A DNA stretch of 32,352 nucleotides, taken from assembly GCA_037447655.1 (NCBI GenBank), contig JBBHKE010003546.1:126001-158352 (forward strand), written 5' to 3'. Below, one piece after another: positions 17,643 to 28,741 of this stretch (position 1 is the stretch's first letter; the number at the start of each line of letters is the position of its first letter). Made by a program: the position numbers and the translations under genes. Origin of the DNA: Zygnema cylindricum. Taxonomy: Eukaryota > Streptophyta > Zygnematophyceae > Zygnematales > Zygnemataceae. Under the pieces are notes generated by a model. The model was given only the letters and a program-made list of their open reading frames with translations, was not told where the DNA came from and did no database searches.

Positions 17643-18720
17643 TTATTGCTTGCTGCTCCAACAATAAGCTCCATTCCCAACATATAACACATACCCAGAA
17701 ATACACCTCCTCATCGGAGCATCTCCATAACTAGCATCACTCCAAGTGGTGATGTCAGTATTATCCCCTCCCAAATGCAAGCGTAGATCTCTTGTTCCTA
17801 TCAAGTACCGCATGACCCTTTTGGTAGCTTCGCAATCTTTCTTCCTAAAATCATTCAGACATCTACTTAATACTCCCACTGCTGGTGCTATATTAGGACG
17901 AATACAGTTCGTAAAATAGATCAAACTACCGACAACCTGTATGTATATGATAGTTTGCATGAACCGACTTACCTCAGGTCCTAACTCATTATCCAAGATC
18001 AAGATTCCCTCTTCTGAGCTCCCCTCATTTTTGTTCTTTAAGTCTATTGGAGTCGTACAACTATTTGCTTTATCCGTTTGAAAATTTTCCAGCAAATTCC
18101 CAATTGCTTCCTTTTGAGTTAGTCTAATTGTTTTCTTTTCTCTATCTCTTTCCATCTGAATTCCCAAAATATACTTTGCCTCCCCCAAATTTTTCATTTC
18201 AAATCTACTATTTAGATCCTTTTTCAATCTTTTAATTTTCTCCATTGATTTACTCAAAACAAGCAAATCATCAACATAAATGGCAATGAAAATTATACCT
18301 TTCTCATCCTCAAATAAATAGATGGAATGATCCGAACTAATTCGGATATATCTTAAACTCGTTAAAACTCCGTCCAGCTTTTTGTTCCATTGGCGTGGAG
18401 CTTGCTTTAGTGTATAAAAAGACTTTAGCAATTTGCACACCTTATTTTCTTTTTCTTTCTCCACAAATCCTTCCGGTTGTCCCATGGAGATCTCTTCTTC
18501 CAATTTTCTGTGTAAGTTAGCGGCTTTGATGTCTATCTGGTGCACTTCCATGTCTTCCGCTGCCGCTAGACTAAGTTGAATTCGGACAGAGGGAAATCTA
18601 ACAACTGGAGTGAAGGTCTCCTCATAATCGATTCCCTCCTTTTGCTTAAACCCCTTTGCCACTAATCTGACTTTGTATCGCTCTATAGTGTTATCCGGAT
18701 TGAGTTTCTACTTAAATACC
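17643..18720 (-). pseudogene. Reverse transcriptase of element F
   Basis: Open for 339 codons. It encodes AKGFKQKEGIDYEETF, HQIDIKAANLHRKLEEEI, APRQWNKKLDGVL, catalytic IYVDDLLVLSK, GSLIYFTNCIRPNIAPAVG and RNase H start TTWSDASYGDAPMRRCISG. The upstream RT start (GCKWVFK) is reached through a stop at about 18708-18710. Confidence 0.88.
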
Positions 18721-19400
18721 CACTTGCATCCTATCGGCTTTCTATCCGGAGGACAATCCACCATCTCCCATTTGTTTTCTTCCATAGTAGAAGCCATCTC
18801 ATCATTAATAGATATCACCCATCTACTACGTTACGGACTATTAACTGCTTCCGCGCTCAAATGTGACAGCTTAGTTACCGTGTTGTTCACTTGTCTCTCT
18901 CGAAGACTCTTGCTGCTTCTCCTTCCTCCTTCAAACTCTGACGCTGGGATAGAGGGTAATCTCGGGTTTCTCCGAACAACTTCACCTTCTCCCCTATCCG
19001 TGGAGTCCATCTCCGGAACGTTCATCGTCCATTTCCGGGCTTTCCTCGTTTTCTTCCTCGGTTTGAACCGGAAGTTGTGACTCCAAGAGAGGGTCACTCT
19101 CGGTCAATTTTTCCTCTTCCTCTGCAAGGTCAGGCTGAACTGAATTTTGGTTAAAAGAATCTGAATCTAACTCATTTTTGGATTCAATTCTAACTTTGAC
19201 TGGTTTAGTGTACTTAAAGGGATCTATGGACTTTCCTTCATCCATAACTATCAAGTGTTTTGCTATAATTATGTCTTCTCTTCCAAGATCATAAACTCTA
19301 TATCCCTTTATATTTTCATCATACCCAATTAAGTAATATGGCTTTCCTCTTGCATCTAACTTCCAATCAGATTTTTTGTGTTTAGACTAAATACTTGACT
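18721..19400 (-). pseudogene. Linker between integrase and RT, element F
   Basis: An acidic region with VVMDEGKSIDPFKYTK followed by many E, D and S, then GGRRSSKSLRERQVNNTVTKLSHLSAEAVNS. It shows what element C has lost. Several frame breaks. Confidence 0.7.
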
Positions 19401-20235
19401 TCCAAATACCTTTAAGTGTGAAATATTAGGTTTTCTCCCGGTCCATCTTTCATAAGGTGTTTGTCCTTTTACCGCCAAGGTAAGGACTCTATTTTTGAGA
19501 TAGTTAGCACAATTCATAGATTCTGTTCAAAAACTTTTTCTTATTTTTTTATCTGTCAACATACTACGGGCACTATCACTTAATGTCCGATTAAGTCTCT
19601 CAGCAACACCGTTTTGTTCTGGGTTCTTTAGGACAGTCTTTTGGTGTTGAACCCCTTCCTCTTTCAAGTAATTCTCAAACTCATTAGAAGTGAATTCCCC
19701 CCCCCATTATCACTCCTCACTCTCTTTATAGGTGTCTCATGAAGCTTTTCACTCCATGCATTATACTCCTTAAAATAAGCCGAAGCCTCAGATTAGTTTT
19801 TCAAGAAATATACTCTAGAGTTTCTAGACCAATCATCAGTGATAGTAAGCATAAATCTTTTCCCTCCAACTGATGGCACTTTGGCCGGTCCCCATATGTT
19901 AGTATGAACGAAGTCTAAAACCTTTTCACCCTTATATGTTGCGGCTTCTGGAAAGGGCAATCTGTGGGCTTTTCCTTGAGCACACCCACTACAATTATCC
20001 AAAGTCTCATTATCTCCGAAATCTATTCCCTCAACTACACCCTTTTTCTTCATTTCCTTCAATCAATCTAGATGCAGATTTCCCAATCTTTTATGCCACA
20101 TCATCAAATCATTTACACTAGCATAGTAAACTCTCGTCTTGCCATTACTCAAATTAAGCCTAAACATTCTTTGGCTACCTTTTTCAGCTGTGAAGTACAC
20201 TTCATTCTCATAGCTAGCAACAAAGACTCCTTCTA
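19401..20235 (-). pseudogene. Integrase of element F
   Basis: Fragments of the zinc domain (GNDKAHR-type CSGCAQGKAHRLPFPEAAT), TNIWGPAKV (first acidic residue changed from D to N), WSRNSRVYFLKN, and downstream SNEFENYLKEE..HQKTVL and NGVAERLNRTLSDSA in broken frames. A run of nine C at 19696-19704 breaks the frame at the SDNGG motif. Confidence 0.8.
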
Positions 20236-20660
20236 AGTACTAGTCTCAAAACCCTTATCATCTAAGACCGAGGTAGAGATAAGATTCTTGTTCAACTCTG
20301 GAATAAAAAGAACATCACAGAACTTGACTATAGATGTGTTACTATCAACTACAACTCTAAGATCCAATGATCCCACTAAATTAGTGGTCACTATTCTCCC
20401 ATTCCCCATACTCTATCTCTATAGTGGGGATCTTTCTCATCTTGGTAAACAAAGGTTTTTTTCTACACATATGCATAGAGGCTCCTGAACCAATAATCCA
20501 ACCTTCTTCAGGAGCTTCTATTACTCCACCGAAAGCACAATTTTTCCTCCTTGAAATCTTTGGCTCACCTTTCACCTCCAGCTCCTCGTTGAGGAGGATT
20601 TCTCCAATGTCCTCATCAAAATCCTCTCCGATGACTTGTGTTGCCACAAATGCCTTCTTT
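20236..20660 (-). pseudogene. Protease of element F
   Basis: EEGWIIGSGASMHMC: the catalytic aspartate of DSG is replaced by glycine (codon at 20489-20491). FTKMRKIPTIEIEYG follows, then a frameshift. The protease would be inactive. Confidence 0.8.
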
Positions 20661-21676
20661 TTCCTTGTGGCTGGTTTTCCGACCTATTTCTCTTTCAATC
20701 TCAACTCTGTCAGTTTAGTGCACTCCGTCATAAAATGTCTCGTCTTCTTACAAAAGTGACAAAGCCCTTTCGGAGGCCTCAATCAAGATCCATCCAATTG
20801 ATTTCCTCTTCCTCCTCCACCAAAAGTTCCATAAGGTTTCTTGGAATCCTTATCCCCCTAATTAGTCCCAGCTGCCAATGCTTGAACACTCTTTCCTCCT
20901 CTCCGAATCTCAATTGTGCTTTCCCGAACCAAAATGATTCCCACAACGGAGTTCCAAATCCATCGATAATCTGGCAAGTCCTGAACTCTGTTAACAATGT
21001 TTTCATATTAATCTGGGAGTTTTGTAATCATCAACAAAGTATTCACCTTCTCTTTTTCGGTCTCCCTTTACCTTGCACTCTCCAACTCCATAAATAACCC
21101 GGCCAAGTCAAAACAATAATCTAACTTATTTCCCTTTTTGTATACATGTGCCTGTACCTTTTGATCTGCCAACTTCTGTTGCTGAATCGTGCCACTCTTG
21201 TAAATGTTGACAAGAGCCTCCCACAACTCGTCCGCCCTGTCCAAATAAAGATGAGGCGTAGCCACTGCTTGTGTAAGACGCCCGAGAATAAAATGAGTCG
21301 CCACGGTTTTGTTTAAATCACAGATTTCATTATCATTAGCCTCAGTTTTTTTGAACATCTGCTACCGAAACCGATCCAGTAGACATCGGTGGGAGTTTCT
21401 CCTTCCCCTTCTCTTTCCTTGTGTTTGACATGTTGCTTTCTCCAACATCCTCTACTACCTCTGCCCTCAAAAATCATTCTGTGAACTGAGATCCTCCAAA
21501 CCCTGGTGGAGCTCCCAATTTTGTGGATGGCCGAAGCACACAACCACTCACAATGCCCCATAGCCGTTTTCAAACGATGCACCCCTCATCATAGTTTCGC
21601 AATAAATGAACCCTGTTCCATTGAAAATGGGCACCCTACAGGATGGGCCCATAACCTGTAATTTCGTGACCTCCAT
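20661..21676 (-). pseudogene. Gag of element F
   Basis: Starts at ATG inside the 5' LTR (MEVTKLQ, near 21676), reads through the PBS (VMGPS) into RVPIFNGTGFIY, then breaks. Later pieces: ATPHLYLDRADELWEALVNIYKSGTIQQQKLADQ, a middle region, and the CCHC knuckle CHFCKKTRHFMTEC at 20720-20761. Several stops and frameshifts. Confidence 0.8.
21644..21656 (-). promoter_or_regulatory. Primer binding site of element F (half-tRNA Met)
   Basis: TGGGCCCATAACC on plus abuts the LTR start at 21657; the base before it is A, not G, so 13 nt match the initiator tRNA anticodon arm. Confidence 0.7.
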
Positions 21677-22334
21677 TGGTACACAGAATGTCCAGCCTCT
21701 AGGATATTATTTGCACTCTTGACTTTGACATCGAATAAGACCCACCCTGGGACTCAAAAACTCTGACCGAAAACACCCTTGTGTAGCCTGGACTCCCCTG
21801 AGTCCGCAACAAAAAGAATCACTGAAATTGCTCACGCGAGCATTAAGTTATGGCTGACCAAAGTTGGCCTAAAAATAGAAGTGCCCTTTGGGAGAGAGGC
21901 TCAAACCCAAGCAATATTCTAAGTCCTAAACTAACTCTCTAAGCCTACTACTAGTGTACCTATCTAATCAAAAGACTATGAGATATAAGAAGGTATAGGT
22001 ACCGTTGTACTTCTTGTACAGCCATAGAACGGCATGGACGTTCCGCTGACGAGTGTTAGTTCTTGAACCGAAGTTGCTCCCTCCATGATACTCAATGTCC
22101 AACCAACCCTCGCCACGTGTCACCCGCCGACATATGCTCAGCAATCCGCCATAAGCCACTCCTGAATTCCGGCTCTTCCGTGAGCCGTCGATCGTGAACG
22201 ACTTTCAATTTTGTCCGTCGAAATTCGATGTCGTTTCGTGCAGTACTTTATTTCGTGCGATCTCGCACGTTTCATTTTCACTTCGTCCCGTAATATGTTC
22301 AACGAAGTATGTGGACGCGTTACATTATAAAAAT

Positions 22335-23257
22335 TAGTGTTGTGTATCGGTAAAAAATTTATCGCGATAACTTTGATAACGATAGTTATCGGTTATCGAA
22401 CGGTCAGAGGTCTTGATATATCGATCTGAGACCAACAAATTCCATATCGGCGATAACTTAAAAATTTATAGTATGAATACAATAGTACTTTATAACATCC
22501 CGTATTATCTTATTTACTTTATTTAGCGTGGCATGCCACGTATAAGAATCTGTTCCGTCTCTGTTTAACTGCGATTTTTCACGGACAGCGTAGCACATAA
22601 ACGTTGGTCGGTTAACTGAACAGGAATTCTACGACAACTTACGGAATTATATCGACAAACTGGTGAACATGGAACGGTAAAAGTTTAACGGACGCAAAAT
22701 AACATTCTGTGCGCCGCCGAAATCAAACAGACAACTTGGAATGAAAAATACGACCAGACGGCTAGCGTGAGCGCCGACTTCTCGGAATGGCTTTTTTGGC
22801 AACTTATGCCAAAATGCCAACAGATTGACACGTGGCAGGTCCTCAGTGGTTCCCAAGGAAGAAAGGGACAAAGCCATGGCGTCGGATGTGAAAGGTACAT
22901 CGTTTTTACTAGATCCGTACCAAAGCCGTACAGATTTCATGGCCGCTACTGTACTTTTTGTGTACTCTCTGTGCGATCTGATTGGTACACCTCAGTAGAT
23001 AGGGGTTGTTAGAAGGGCGCGTATGGGGGAATAACACGTACAGTTGAGTGTACTAGCCGTACATTTATTTGTACGGTCCGTACAATTATCGCCGATAGTT
23101 ATCGATATCGGTGTTATCGCCGATAAAACCGATAAATATCGGGTATTTATCGGCGATAATACCGATAGCGATATATCGTACCAATATATCGATTATCGGG
23201 TACCCGAAAAAAGGTCCATATCGGTTATCACCAAATCCTTACCGATACACAACACTA
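22335..23257. mobile_element. hAT-like non-autonomous DNA element
   Basis: Terminal inverted repeats of about 19 bp (TAGTGTTGTGTATCGGTAA at the left, its complement at the right), flanked by ATAAAAAT and ACAAATAT (6 of 8 identical), which fits an 8-bp hAT-type duplication. The outer 150-200 bp on each side are full of TATCGG and CGATAA motifs in both orientations, like the subterminal transposase sites of hAT elements. There is no transposase frame. The centre (about 22600-23030) resembles a copia U3 promoter. Confidence 0.7.
22790..23010 (+). promoter_or_regulatory. Copia-U3-like promoter segment inside the hAT-like element
   Basis: GACACGTGGCAGG, then CTGTACTTTTTGTGTAC, TGATTGGTACAC and CAGTAGATAGG follow in the same order and spacing style as in LTR K (29105-29282) and LTR J (28090-28130). 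It appears to be LTR sequence carried within the DNA element, or common ancestry of a promoter module. Confidence 0.5.
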
Positions 23258-23526
23258 ACAAATATATATCAAACCCAACATGAGAAACGTGTTATCAAGA
23301 CGTACCGGATAAGACTGACGGCTACATTGTAAGGCTTTTATTCAGAGGTCACTAGATCAATACCTACTAGTGATATCCTAACTTTTGCATGAAACTAAAG
23401 CTTTTGCTCTGTCATCTTGTCTGTATGAGACAGCTATGGCTCCTTGCGAGTCCTCAGTGACTACGACAAGTATGAGGACTGTTGGAAGACCAAAAAAGAT
23501 AAGGTTGTGAAATACCTTTTTCAACA

Positions 23527-23640
23527 CCACTCACTTTTCCCCAAAATATTTTCTCACATAAAGCACCTGTCATCATACTCTCCCAGTATATGAAGCTAGT
23601 TCCATTAAAGATGGACACCTTAGAAGGTGGGCCCATAACC
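23527..23640 (-). pseudogene. Gag start and PBS of element BEG
   Basis: Reads (T)KVSELQ from the LTR, then VMGPPSKVSIFNGTSFIYWE, SMMTGALCEKIFWGKVSG, and stops at the F insertion. The start codon is mutated from ATG to ACG. The PBS GGTGGGCCCATAACC is at 23626-23640. Rejoins in sense with RRPSTIGIPLGFGG at 15119. Confidence 0.85.
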
Positions 23641-24679
23641 TGCAGTTCTGAGACCTTCGTAGGTCCTCAAAGTAAGCAGCTCACACGAAGCCTCTAGGAT
23701 AACCCTGACCCCTTTGTGTTTCAGCAAGAATAACTGCCACAATGGCTGACAAAAACTCTGACCACCTTCACCCCTGTGAAGGCAAGACTCCCTTGAGTCT
23801 ATTGCAAAAAGAATCTCTGAATTTGCTCCTCTGAGGGAGGATCAAAGTTGACCTTTTGTACAAAAGCTCTCTGGGAGGGAGGGTCCTATCTACCAAATTT
23901 TCTAAGTCGTATCTCTCACTAAAAACTATATCTACTAAAGTACGACACCAATCAAAATATTGTGTCGTACAGAAAGGTACAAGTGTCAGTGTACTTTCTG
24001 TACGGACATTGTACGATATGGCCAACCATTCGACACATGACAAATCTGGATTCGTTCCTGCAATATCCGAAGATGCTGTAATCCGATGTGGTCGTGCCAC
24101 GTGTCAATCGATGCGGCGGTGACCGAAAACCGTCAAAATCCTATTTCGCAATTTGGGCATCCTTCGTGGCCATTTGATAAAAACCGGATTTTAATCGTAG
24201 CCGTCATAAATCGTTGCGCGATATTTGTTTCGCTGTTGAAACAAAATGCGCGGTATCCGTTTCGTAATCGTACTGTACTCAATACTTTACAGAACTGTAT
24301 CCATACGCGACGTATAAAGTTTTAGTTAAATAAATTTGTTCACGCGTAATAGTTTAAATATTTGTTAAACCCTATATGTCTCAGCACCGATCCTACACTT
24401 GTAGGATAAAGCTAACTGCTACCGGCTAGCTTGACAGACAGTAGGTACTATGATCAAATCTTGGGTCTGTAAAGCATCCTTTTAGTAAATCAACTAAAAC
24501 ATCTACCTGTCTCTTTGTGGAAAGCACCGGCAGCCATAACTATATCTCCCTCTTCAACCTTCAATGACTGCGACAAGTGTGGGAGCTGAAAAGAGGAGTT
24601 AGATGCAGATTGCCCCGGCTTCTTTTCTGTAATTATTTATACACCTAGAAAATACTACAAAGAACCATTAATTTCTACC
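23641..24679 (-). mobile_element. 5' LTR of element BEG (family 2)
   Basis: A 1039-bp partner of 2562-3708. The terminal base is changed from CA to CC on the plus strand (TTTCTACC). GACTG follows as target duplication. It has a single copy of the 45-bp leader unit. The tRNA-like module is at 24388-24475, with GTAGGATAAAGC, CTACCGG and B-box-like TGATCAAATCT. Confidence 0.88.
24388..24475 (+). other. tRNA-like module, antisense in BEG 5' LTR
   Basis: The same as 3417-3502 with substitutions; D-arm GTAGGATAAAGC, anticodon-like CTACCGG, B-box-like TGATCAAATCT. Confidence 0.5.
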
Positions 24680-25080
24680 GACTGGTTGGCCATGTCGTAC
24701 AATGGCCGTACAGAAAATACATCGGTACCTGTACCTTTTTGTACGACAATTTTTTTTTATTGGTGCCGTATTTCACTAGATAGAGTTTTAGAGAGAGATA
24801 GGATTTAGGAAAATTTGGTAGATATGACCCTCTCTCCCAAGAGCTTCTGTACAATGCGTCAATTTTGACCCTCTATAACTTACTGCTCAGAGGAGCAAAT
24901 TCAAAGATTCTTTTTGCTATCGACTCAGGGGAGTCTTACCTTAAAAAGGGTGAAGGTGGTAAGAGTTTTTGTCATCCACGGTTACAGGTATTCTTGCTGA
25001 AACTCAAAAGGGTCAAGGTTATCCTATAGGCTTCGTGTGAGCTGCCAACTCTTAGGACCTATGGAGGCCTCAGAGTTGTA
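24680..25080 (+). mobile_element. Copia LTR J', right half
   Basis: Continues the LTR cut at 2561: CATGTCGTAC, a TGTACCTTTTTGTACGAC box, the leader hairpins and ending CTCAGAGTTGTA. It is then joined directly to integrase codons (EYTSN) of element J, so LTR J' either inserted in J (no left flank to test) or was fused by deletion. Confidence 0.75.
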
Positions 25081-25960
25081 AGGAATACACATCTAATGTG
25101 TTTGAGGATTTTTTGAAAGAGGAGTCGGCTCAACACCAAACGATTGTTCTAAAGAACCTAGAAAAAAATGGTGTAGCCGAGAGACTAAATCGGACATTAA
25201 GTGATAGTGCCCTAGCATGTTGTCGAATAAAAAGACAAGAAAAAGCTTTTGGGCAGAAGCAGTGAATTATGTTAACTATCTCAAAATTAGAGTCCTTACC
25301 TCGACATTAAAAGGACAAACACCTTATGAAAGATGGAACGGGAGAAAACCTTATATTTGACACTTAAAGGTGTTCAGATATCAAGTAATTAGTGTAAACA
25401 CATAAAAATCTGATTGGAAGTTAGATGCAAGGGGAAAGTCGGGATACCTACTTGGGTATGATGAAAATGTTAAGGGGTATAGAGTTTATGATCTTGGAAG
25501 AGAAAACACATTATAGTAAAACACTTGGTAGTTATGGATGAAGAAAAGTCAATAGATCCCTTTAAATGCACTAAACCGGTTACAATTAGAATTGAATCAT
25601 AAAATGAGCTAGATTCATATTCTTTTAACCGAAATCCGGTTCAGCTTGACTTTGTAGAGGAAGAGAAAAATCTGACCTAGAATGACCCTCTCTTAGAGTC
25701 ACAACTTTCGGTTCAAACCAAGGAAGAAAACGAGGAAAGACCAGAAATTGATGATGAACGTCCGGTGATCGCTCCATGGATAGGAGAGAAGATAAAGTCA
25801 TCCGGAGAAATCTGAGATTACCCTCCATTCTAGCATCAGATTTTGAAAGAGGAAGGAAAAGCAGCAAGAGAATTCAAGAGATAGAAGTGAATAACAAGGT
25901 AACTAAGCTGTCACATTTAAGCGAACCCTAGAGTTACTCGGAAGCAATTAATAGTCCGAA
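25081..25960 (+). pseudogene. Integrase C-terminal half and linker of element J
   Basis: EYTSNVFEDF, KNGVAERLNRTLSDSA (the catalytic glutamate lies in the expected QNG context, here lacking its Q), then TPYERWNGRKP, YLLGYDENVKGYRVYDLGRE and VVMDEEKSIDPFKC, ending in an acidic linker. Many stops and shifts. The first two thirds of the integrase core are absent. Confidence 0.8.
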
Positions 25961-27480
25961 ACGTAGTAGATGGATGACAACCATTAATGATGAGATGGCT
26001 TCTATTATGGAAGCAAACACATGGGAGATGGTGGATTGACCTCGGACAAGAAGCCGATAGGATGCAAGTGGGTATTTAAGTAGAAACTCAATCCGGATAA
26101 CACTATCGAGCGATACAAAGCCAGATTAGTGGCAAAGGGGTTCACACAGAAGGAGGGAATCGATTAAGAGGAGACCTTCGCTTCGGTTGTTAGATTTCCC
26201 TCCGTCCGGATTCTACTTAGTCTAGCGAGAGCGGAAGAAATTGAAGTGCACCAGATGGACATCAAAACCACTTTCTTACACGGAGAATTAGAAAAAGAGA
26301 TCTTTATGCAACAGTGTGAAGGATTTTTGGAGAAAGGAGAAGAAAGTAAGGTGTGCAGATTGATAAAGTCCCTTTATGGACTAAAGCAAGCTCCACGCCA
26401 ATGGAACAAAAAGTTGGACGAGTTTTTGACAAGTTTGGGATATATCCGAATTAGTTCGGATCATTCCATCTACTTATTTGAGGATGAGGAAGGTATAATT
26501 TTCATTGCCATATATGTTGATGATTTGTTTGTTTTGAGTAAATCAATGGTGAAAATTAATAGATTGAAAAAAAATCTAAAGAGTAGTTTTGAAATGAAAG
26601 ATTTGGGGGAGGCAAAGTACATATTGGGAATTCAAATGGAGAGGGATAGAGAAAGAAGATAATTAGACTAACCCAAAAGGAAGCAATTGGGAATATGCTG
26701 GAAAATTTTCAAATGGATAAAGCAAATAGATGTACCACTCCAATGGACTTAAAGAAGGGAAGTGAGGGGAGCTCAGAAGAGGGAATCTTGATCTTAGATA
26801 ATGAGTTAGGACCTGAGGAAAGTAAGTTCATGCAAACAATTCCGTACAGACAGGTTGTCGGTAGTTTGATCTATTTTATGAATTGTACTCGTCCTCATAT
26901 AGCAGCAGCTGTGGGAGTATTAAGTAGGAGTCTGAATGATCCTAGGAAGAAAGATTGGGAAGCCGCCAAAAGGGTCATGCGGTATTTGGTAAGAACAAGA
27001 GATTTGTGGTTGCATTTGGGTGGGGATAACACTGACATCACTACTTGGAGTGATGCCAGTTATAGAGATGCTCCGATGAGTACTTTTGGATATGTGTTGT
27101 ATGTTGGGAATGGGGCTTGTTGTTAGAGCAGTAAGCAACAAAAGGTGATTGCTCAGTCCACCATGGAGGCTGAGTATATGGCCTCTTGTTCAGCTGTGAA
27201 AGAATTGATGTGGGTGAAATTATTGCTTCAAGAACTTTGGTATATGAAGAATTGAGTGCAAAAAATATTTTGTGATAATCAAGTTGCAATTGCAGCAAAC
27301 CCAAAGCATCACTTTAAAGCAAAACATATGGATAATGGACGGAGTTTTGTTAGAAAGAAGTTTGAGAATAAAATAATTAGTTTGGAATATAGACCAGATG
27401 GGGAGATGGTAGCACACATGATGACCAAACTGGTTCCTTCTCCCGAGTTGGTATTTAGTAGGGAGAAGTAAGGACTGAAG
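25961..27480 (+). pseudogene. Reverse transcriptase-RNase H of element J
   Basis: RWMTTINDEMASIMEANTWE, then stops, KARLVAKGFTQKEGID, HQMDIKTTFLHGELEKEIFM from 26246, APRQWNKKLDEFL, catalytic IYVDDLFVLSK, DLGEAKYILGIQMERDRERR, frameshift, GSLIYFMNCTRPHIAAAVG, TTWSDASYRDAP, a short deletion in the RRCTSG motif, stop at 27124, then STMEAEYMAS, FCDNQVA, HHFKAKHMDNGRSFV and MMTKLVPSPEL. Close to element F at the protein level. Inactive. Confidence 0.88.
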
Positions 27481-27497
27481 CAAAAGATAGATTAGAA

Positions 27498-27508
27498 AAT
27501 AATGAGAG
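27498..27508 (+). promoter_or_regulatory. Polypurine tract of element J
   Basis: AAAATAATGAGAG immediately before the LTR start TGTTAAAAAAGG. It is less purine-pure than in C and BEG. Confidence 0.65.
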
Positions 27509-27686
27509 TGTTAAAAAAGGTATTTTCTATTTTATGTCTTTTGTTAGTCTGTCTATGAAGGTTCTTTATTTCTCACACTTGTCGTAGTCACTAAGGAATC
27601 AAAGAGAGCCATGGTTGCCTAAAGCAGTCAGGAAGACAGACAGACTAAGCAGGAGGCATAGGTCTTTGCAAAACTGAAGCGGCGAG

Positions 27687-27765
27687 AATAAGACTAGATC
27701 CTACGCCCTGCGAAATGAAACCTTATGGCGTAGACGTACGCTTTATCCATTAGGTCTTAATGAAA
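27687..27765 (-). other. tRNA-like module, antisense in J 3' LTR
   Basis: The minus strand reads GACCTAATGGATAAAGC (tRNA-Arg-like D arm), GTCTACGCC (ACG anticodon-like), and a weaker B box, GGATCTAGTCT. Opposite strand to the retrotransposon, as in all other copies, even though this element lies on plus. Confidence 0.6.
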
Positions 27766-28037
27766 CGTTAGATGTACGTGTTTTGTATTTGAACATGGTT
27801 CCAATCTACATACTCCATTTCATGAATTACCAAATGAAACGACGTCGAATTTAAACGGACGCTATTAAGTTCTGACTTCCAATCGGACGGCTAAAAGTGA
27901 AGCCGAAGCACCACAGGGTCATTTGGCAGTTTGTGAGCTAAAAGCGGCGGATGACACGTGGCAAACCATAATTGAACATCTAATATTACAAGGGGAGCAA
28001 CTACGGCTCAAGAACTGACGCGCGTCAGCGAAGTGGC

Positions 28038-28380
28038 CATGACGTACTATGGTCGTACAAGAAGTACAACAGTAATTGTACCTTCCTTTACGTTTCAGTC
28101 TTTTGATTGGCTAGGTACACTAGTAGTATTGTCTTTTTGGAAAGCTTTCAGTCTCAGAGCAGCGCAGCTGCTTTACAGACAGAGCAGCGCAAGTAGTAGG
28201 TTCATAGAGGGAGATTTTGACTTAGAAAACTTTAGGTAGCCGCTCCGACCATGACGTACTATGGTCGTACAAGAAGTACAACGGTAATTGTACCTTCCTT
28301 TACGTTTTAATCCTTTGATTGACTAGGTACACTAGTAGTAGGCTCATAGAGGGAGATTTTGACTTAGAAAACTTTAGGTA
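28038..28380 (+). repeat. Tandem duplication of the U3 promoter block in J 3' LTR
   Basis: CCATGACGTACTATGGTCGT through TTGATTGGCTAGGTACACTA to GACTTAGAAAACTTTAGGTA occurs twice (28038-28238 and 28249-28380). The first copy carries a 70-bp insert (28129-28198) with a repeated AGAGCAGCGCA and AGTAGTA at both edges. The sister LTR fragment at 30304-30929 has one copy without the insert. Confidence 0.85.
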
Positions 28381-28741
28381 GTCGCCTCTCTCCCAGAGTG
28401 CATCTAGATCTATAGACCATCTTTGAATAGCCATAACTTTATGCTCAGGTGAGCAATTTCAGTGATTCTTTTTGCTGCGGACTCTCGGGAGTTCAAGGTA
28501 GCCCCCTCTCTCCCAGAGTGCATCTGTATCTGTAGAAACTAATGGTTTTATTAGTATTTTCTAGGTATGAAAAGAAATATAGAAGTCGAGGCAGTCTATC
28601 TCTAACTTCTCTCTCCAACTCTCAAACTTGTCGCAGTCACTGAGAAGTTGGAGAGGAAGCTAGAGCCATGGCTACCTTGGCTATCCTGAGGTTTACGGGA
28701 ATTTAGTATTAGGGTTTATTTATTTATTTAAAAGATATACG

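Larger units (their letters stand above)
15125..23526 (-). mobile_element. Complete copia element F with CCACT target duplication
   Basis: LTR, gag, protease, integrase, RT, RNase H, PPT and LTR, all on the minus strand, with perfect 5-bp duplication CCACT at 15120-15124 and 23527-23531. Both LTRs carry later insertions (LTR I in the 3' LTR, a hAT-like element in the 5' LTR). The coding region spans 17283-21676 with many stops. It inserted in gag of BEG: the codons on either side (KVSG and SGRVRRPST) join up across it. Confidence 0.92.
21657..23526 (-). mobile_element. 5' LTR of element F (family 3), with hAT-like insert
   Basis: An LTR of about 939 bp once the 923-bp insert (22335-23257) and one 8-bp duplication are removed. 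The hairpin array lies around 21770-21870, with CTACAC (H3), GGACTC-AGGG-GAGTCC (H2) and TGCTC-GCGT-GAGCA (H1). Its right end TTTTTCAACA (23517-23526) is followed by the target duplication. Confidence 0.88.
2562..24679 (-). mobile_element. Copia element BEG (minus strand), nested and interrupted
   Basis: The ends are two family 2 LTRs, the 3' LTR at 2562-3708 and the 5' LTR at 23641-24679, flanked by GACTA (2557-2561) and GACTG (24680-24684), a 4/5 target duplication. The internal pieces occur in the right order: PPT and RNase H (3709-4455), RT N-terminal half, linker, integrase, protease and gag (about 12031-15124), and gag start with PBS (23527-23640). Element M (with C and D inside it) interrupts the RT, and element F interrupts gag. 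About 110 RT residues around the YVDD motif are missing at the M site. The element is inactive. Confidence 0.8.

Noticed and set aside
23044-23332. Short frames rich in SYQYIDYR / IYRTNISIIGYP
   Set aside because: They arise from the CGATAA/TATCGG subterminal motif cluster of the hAT-like element.
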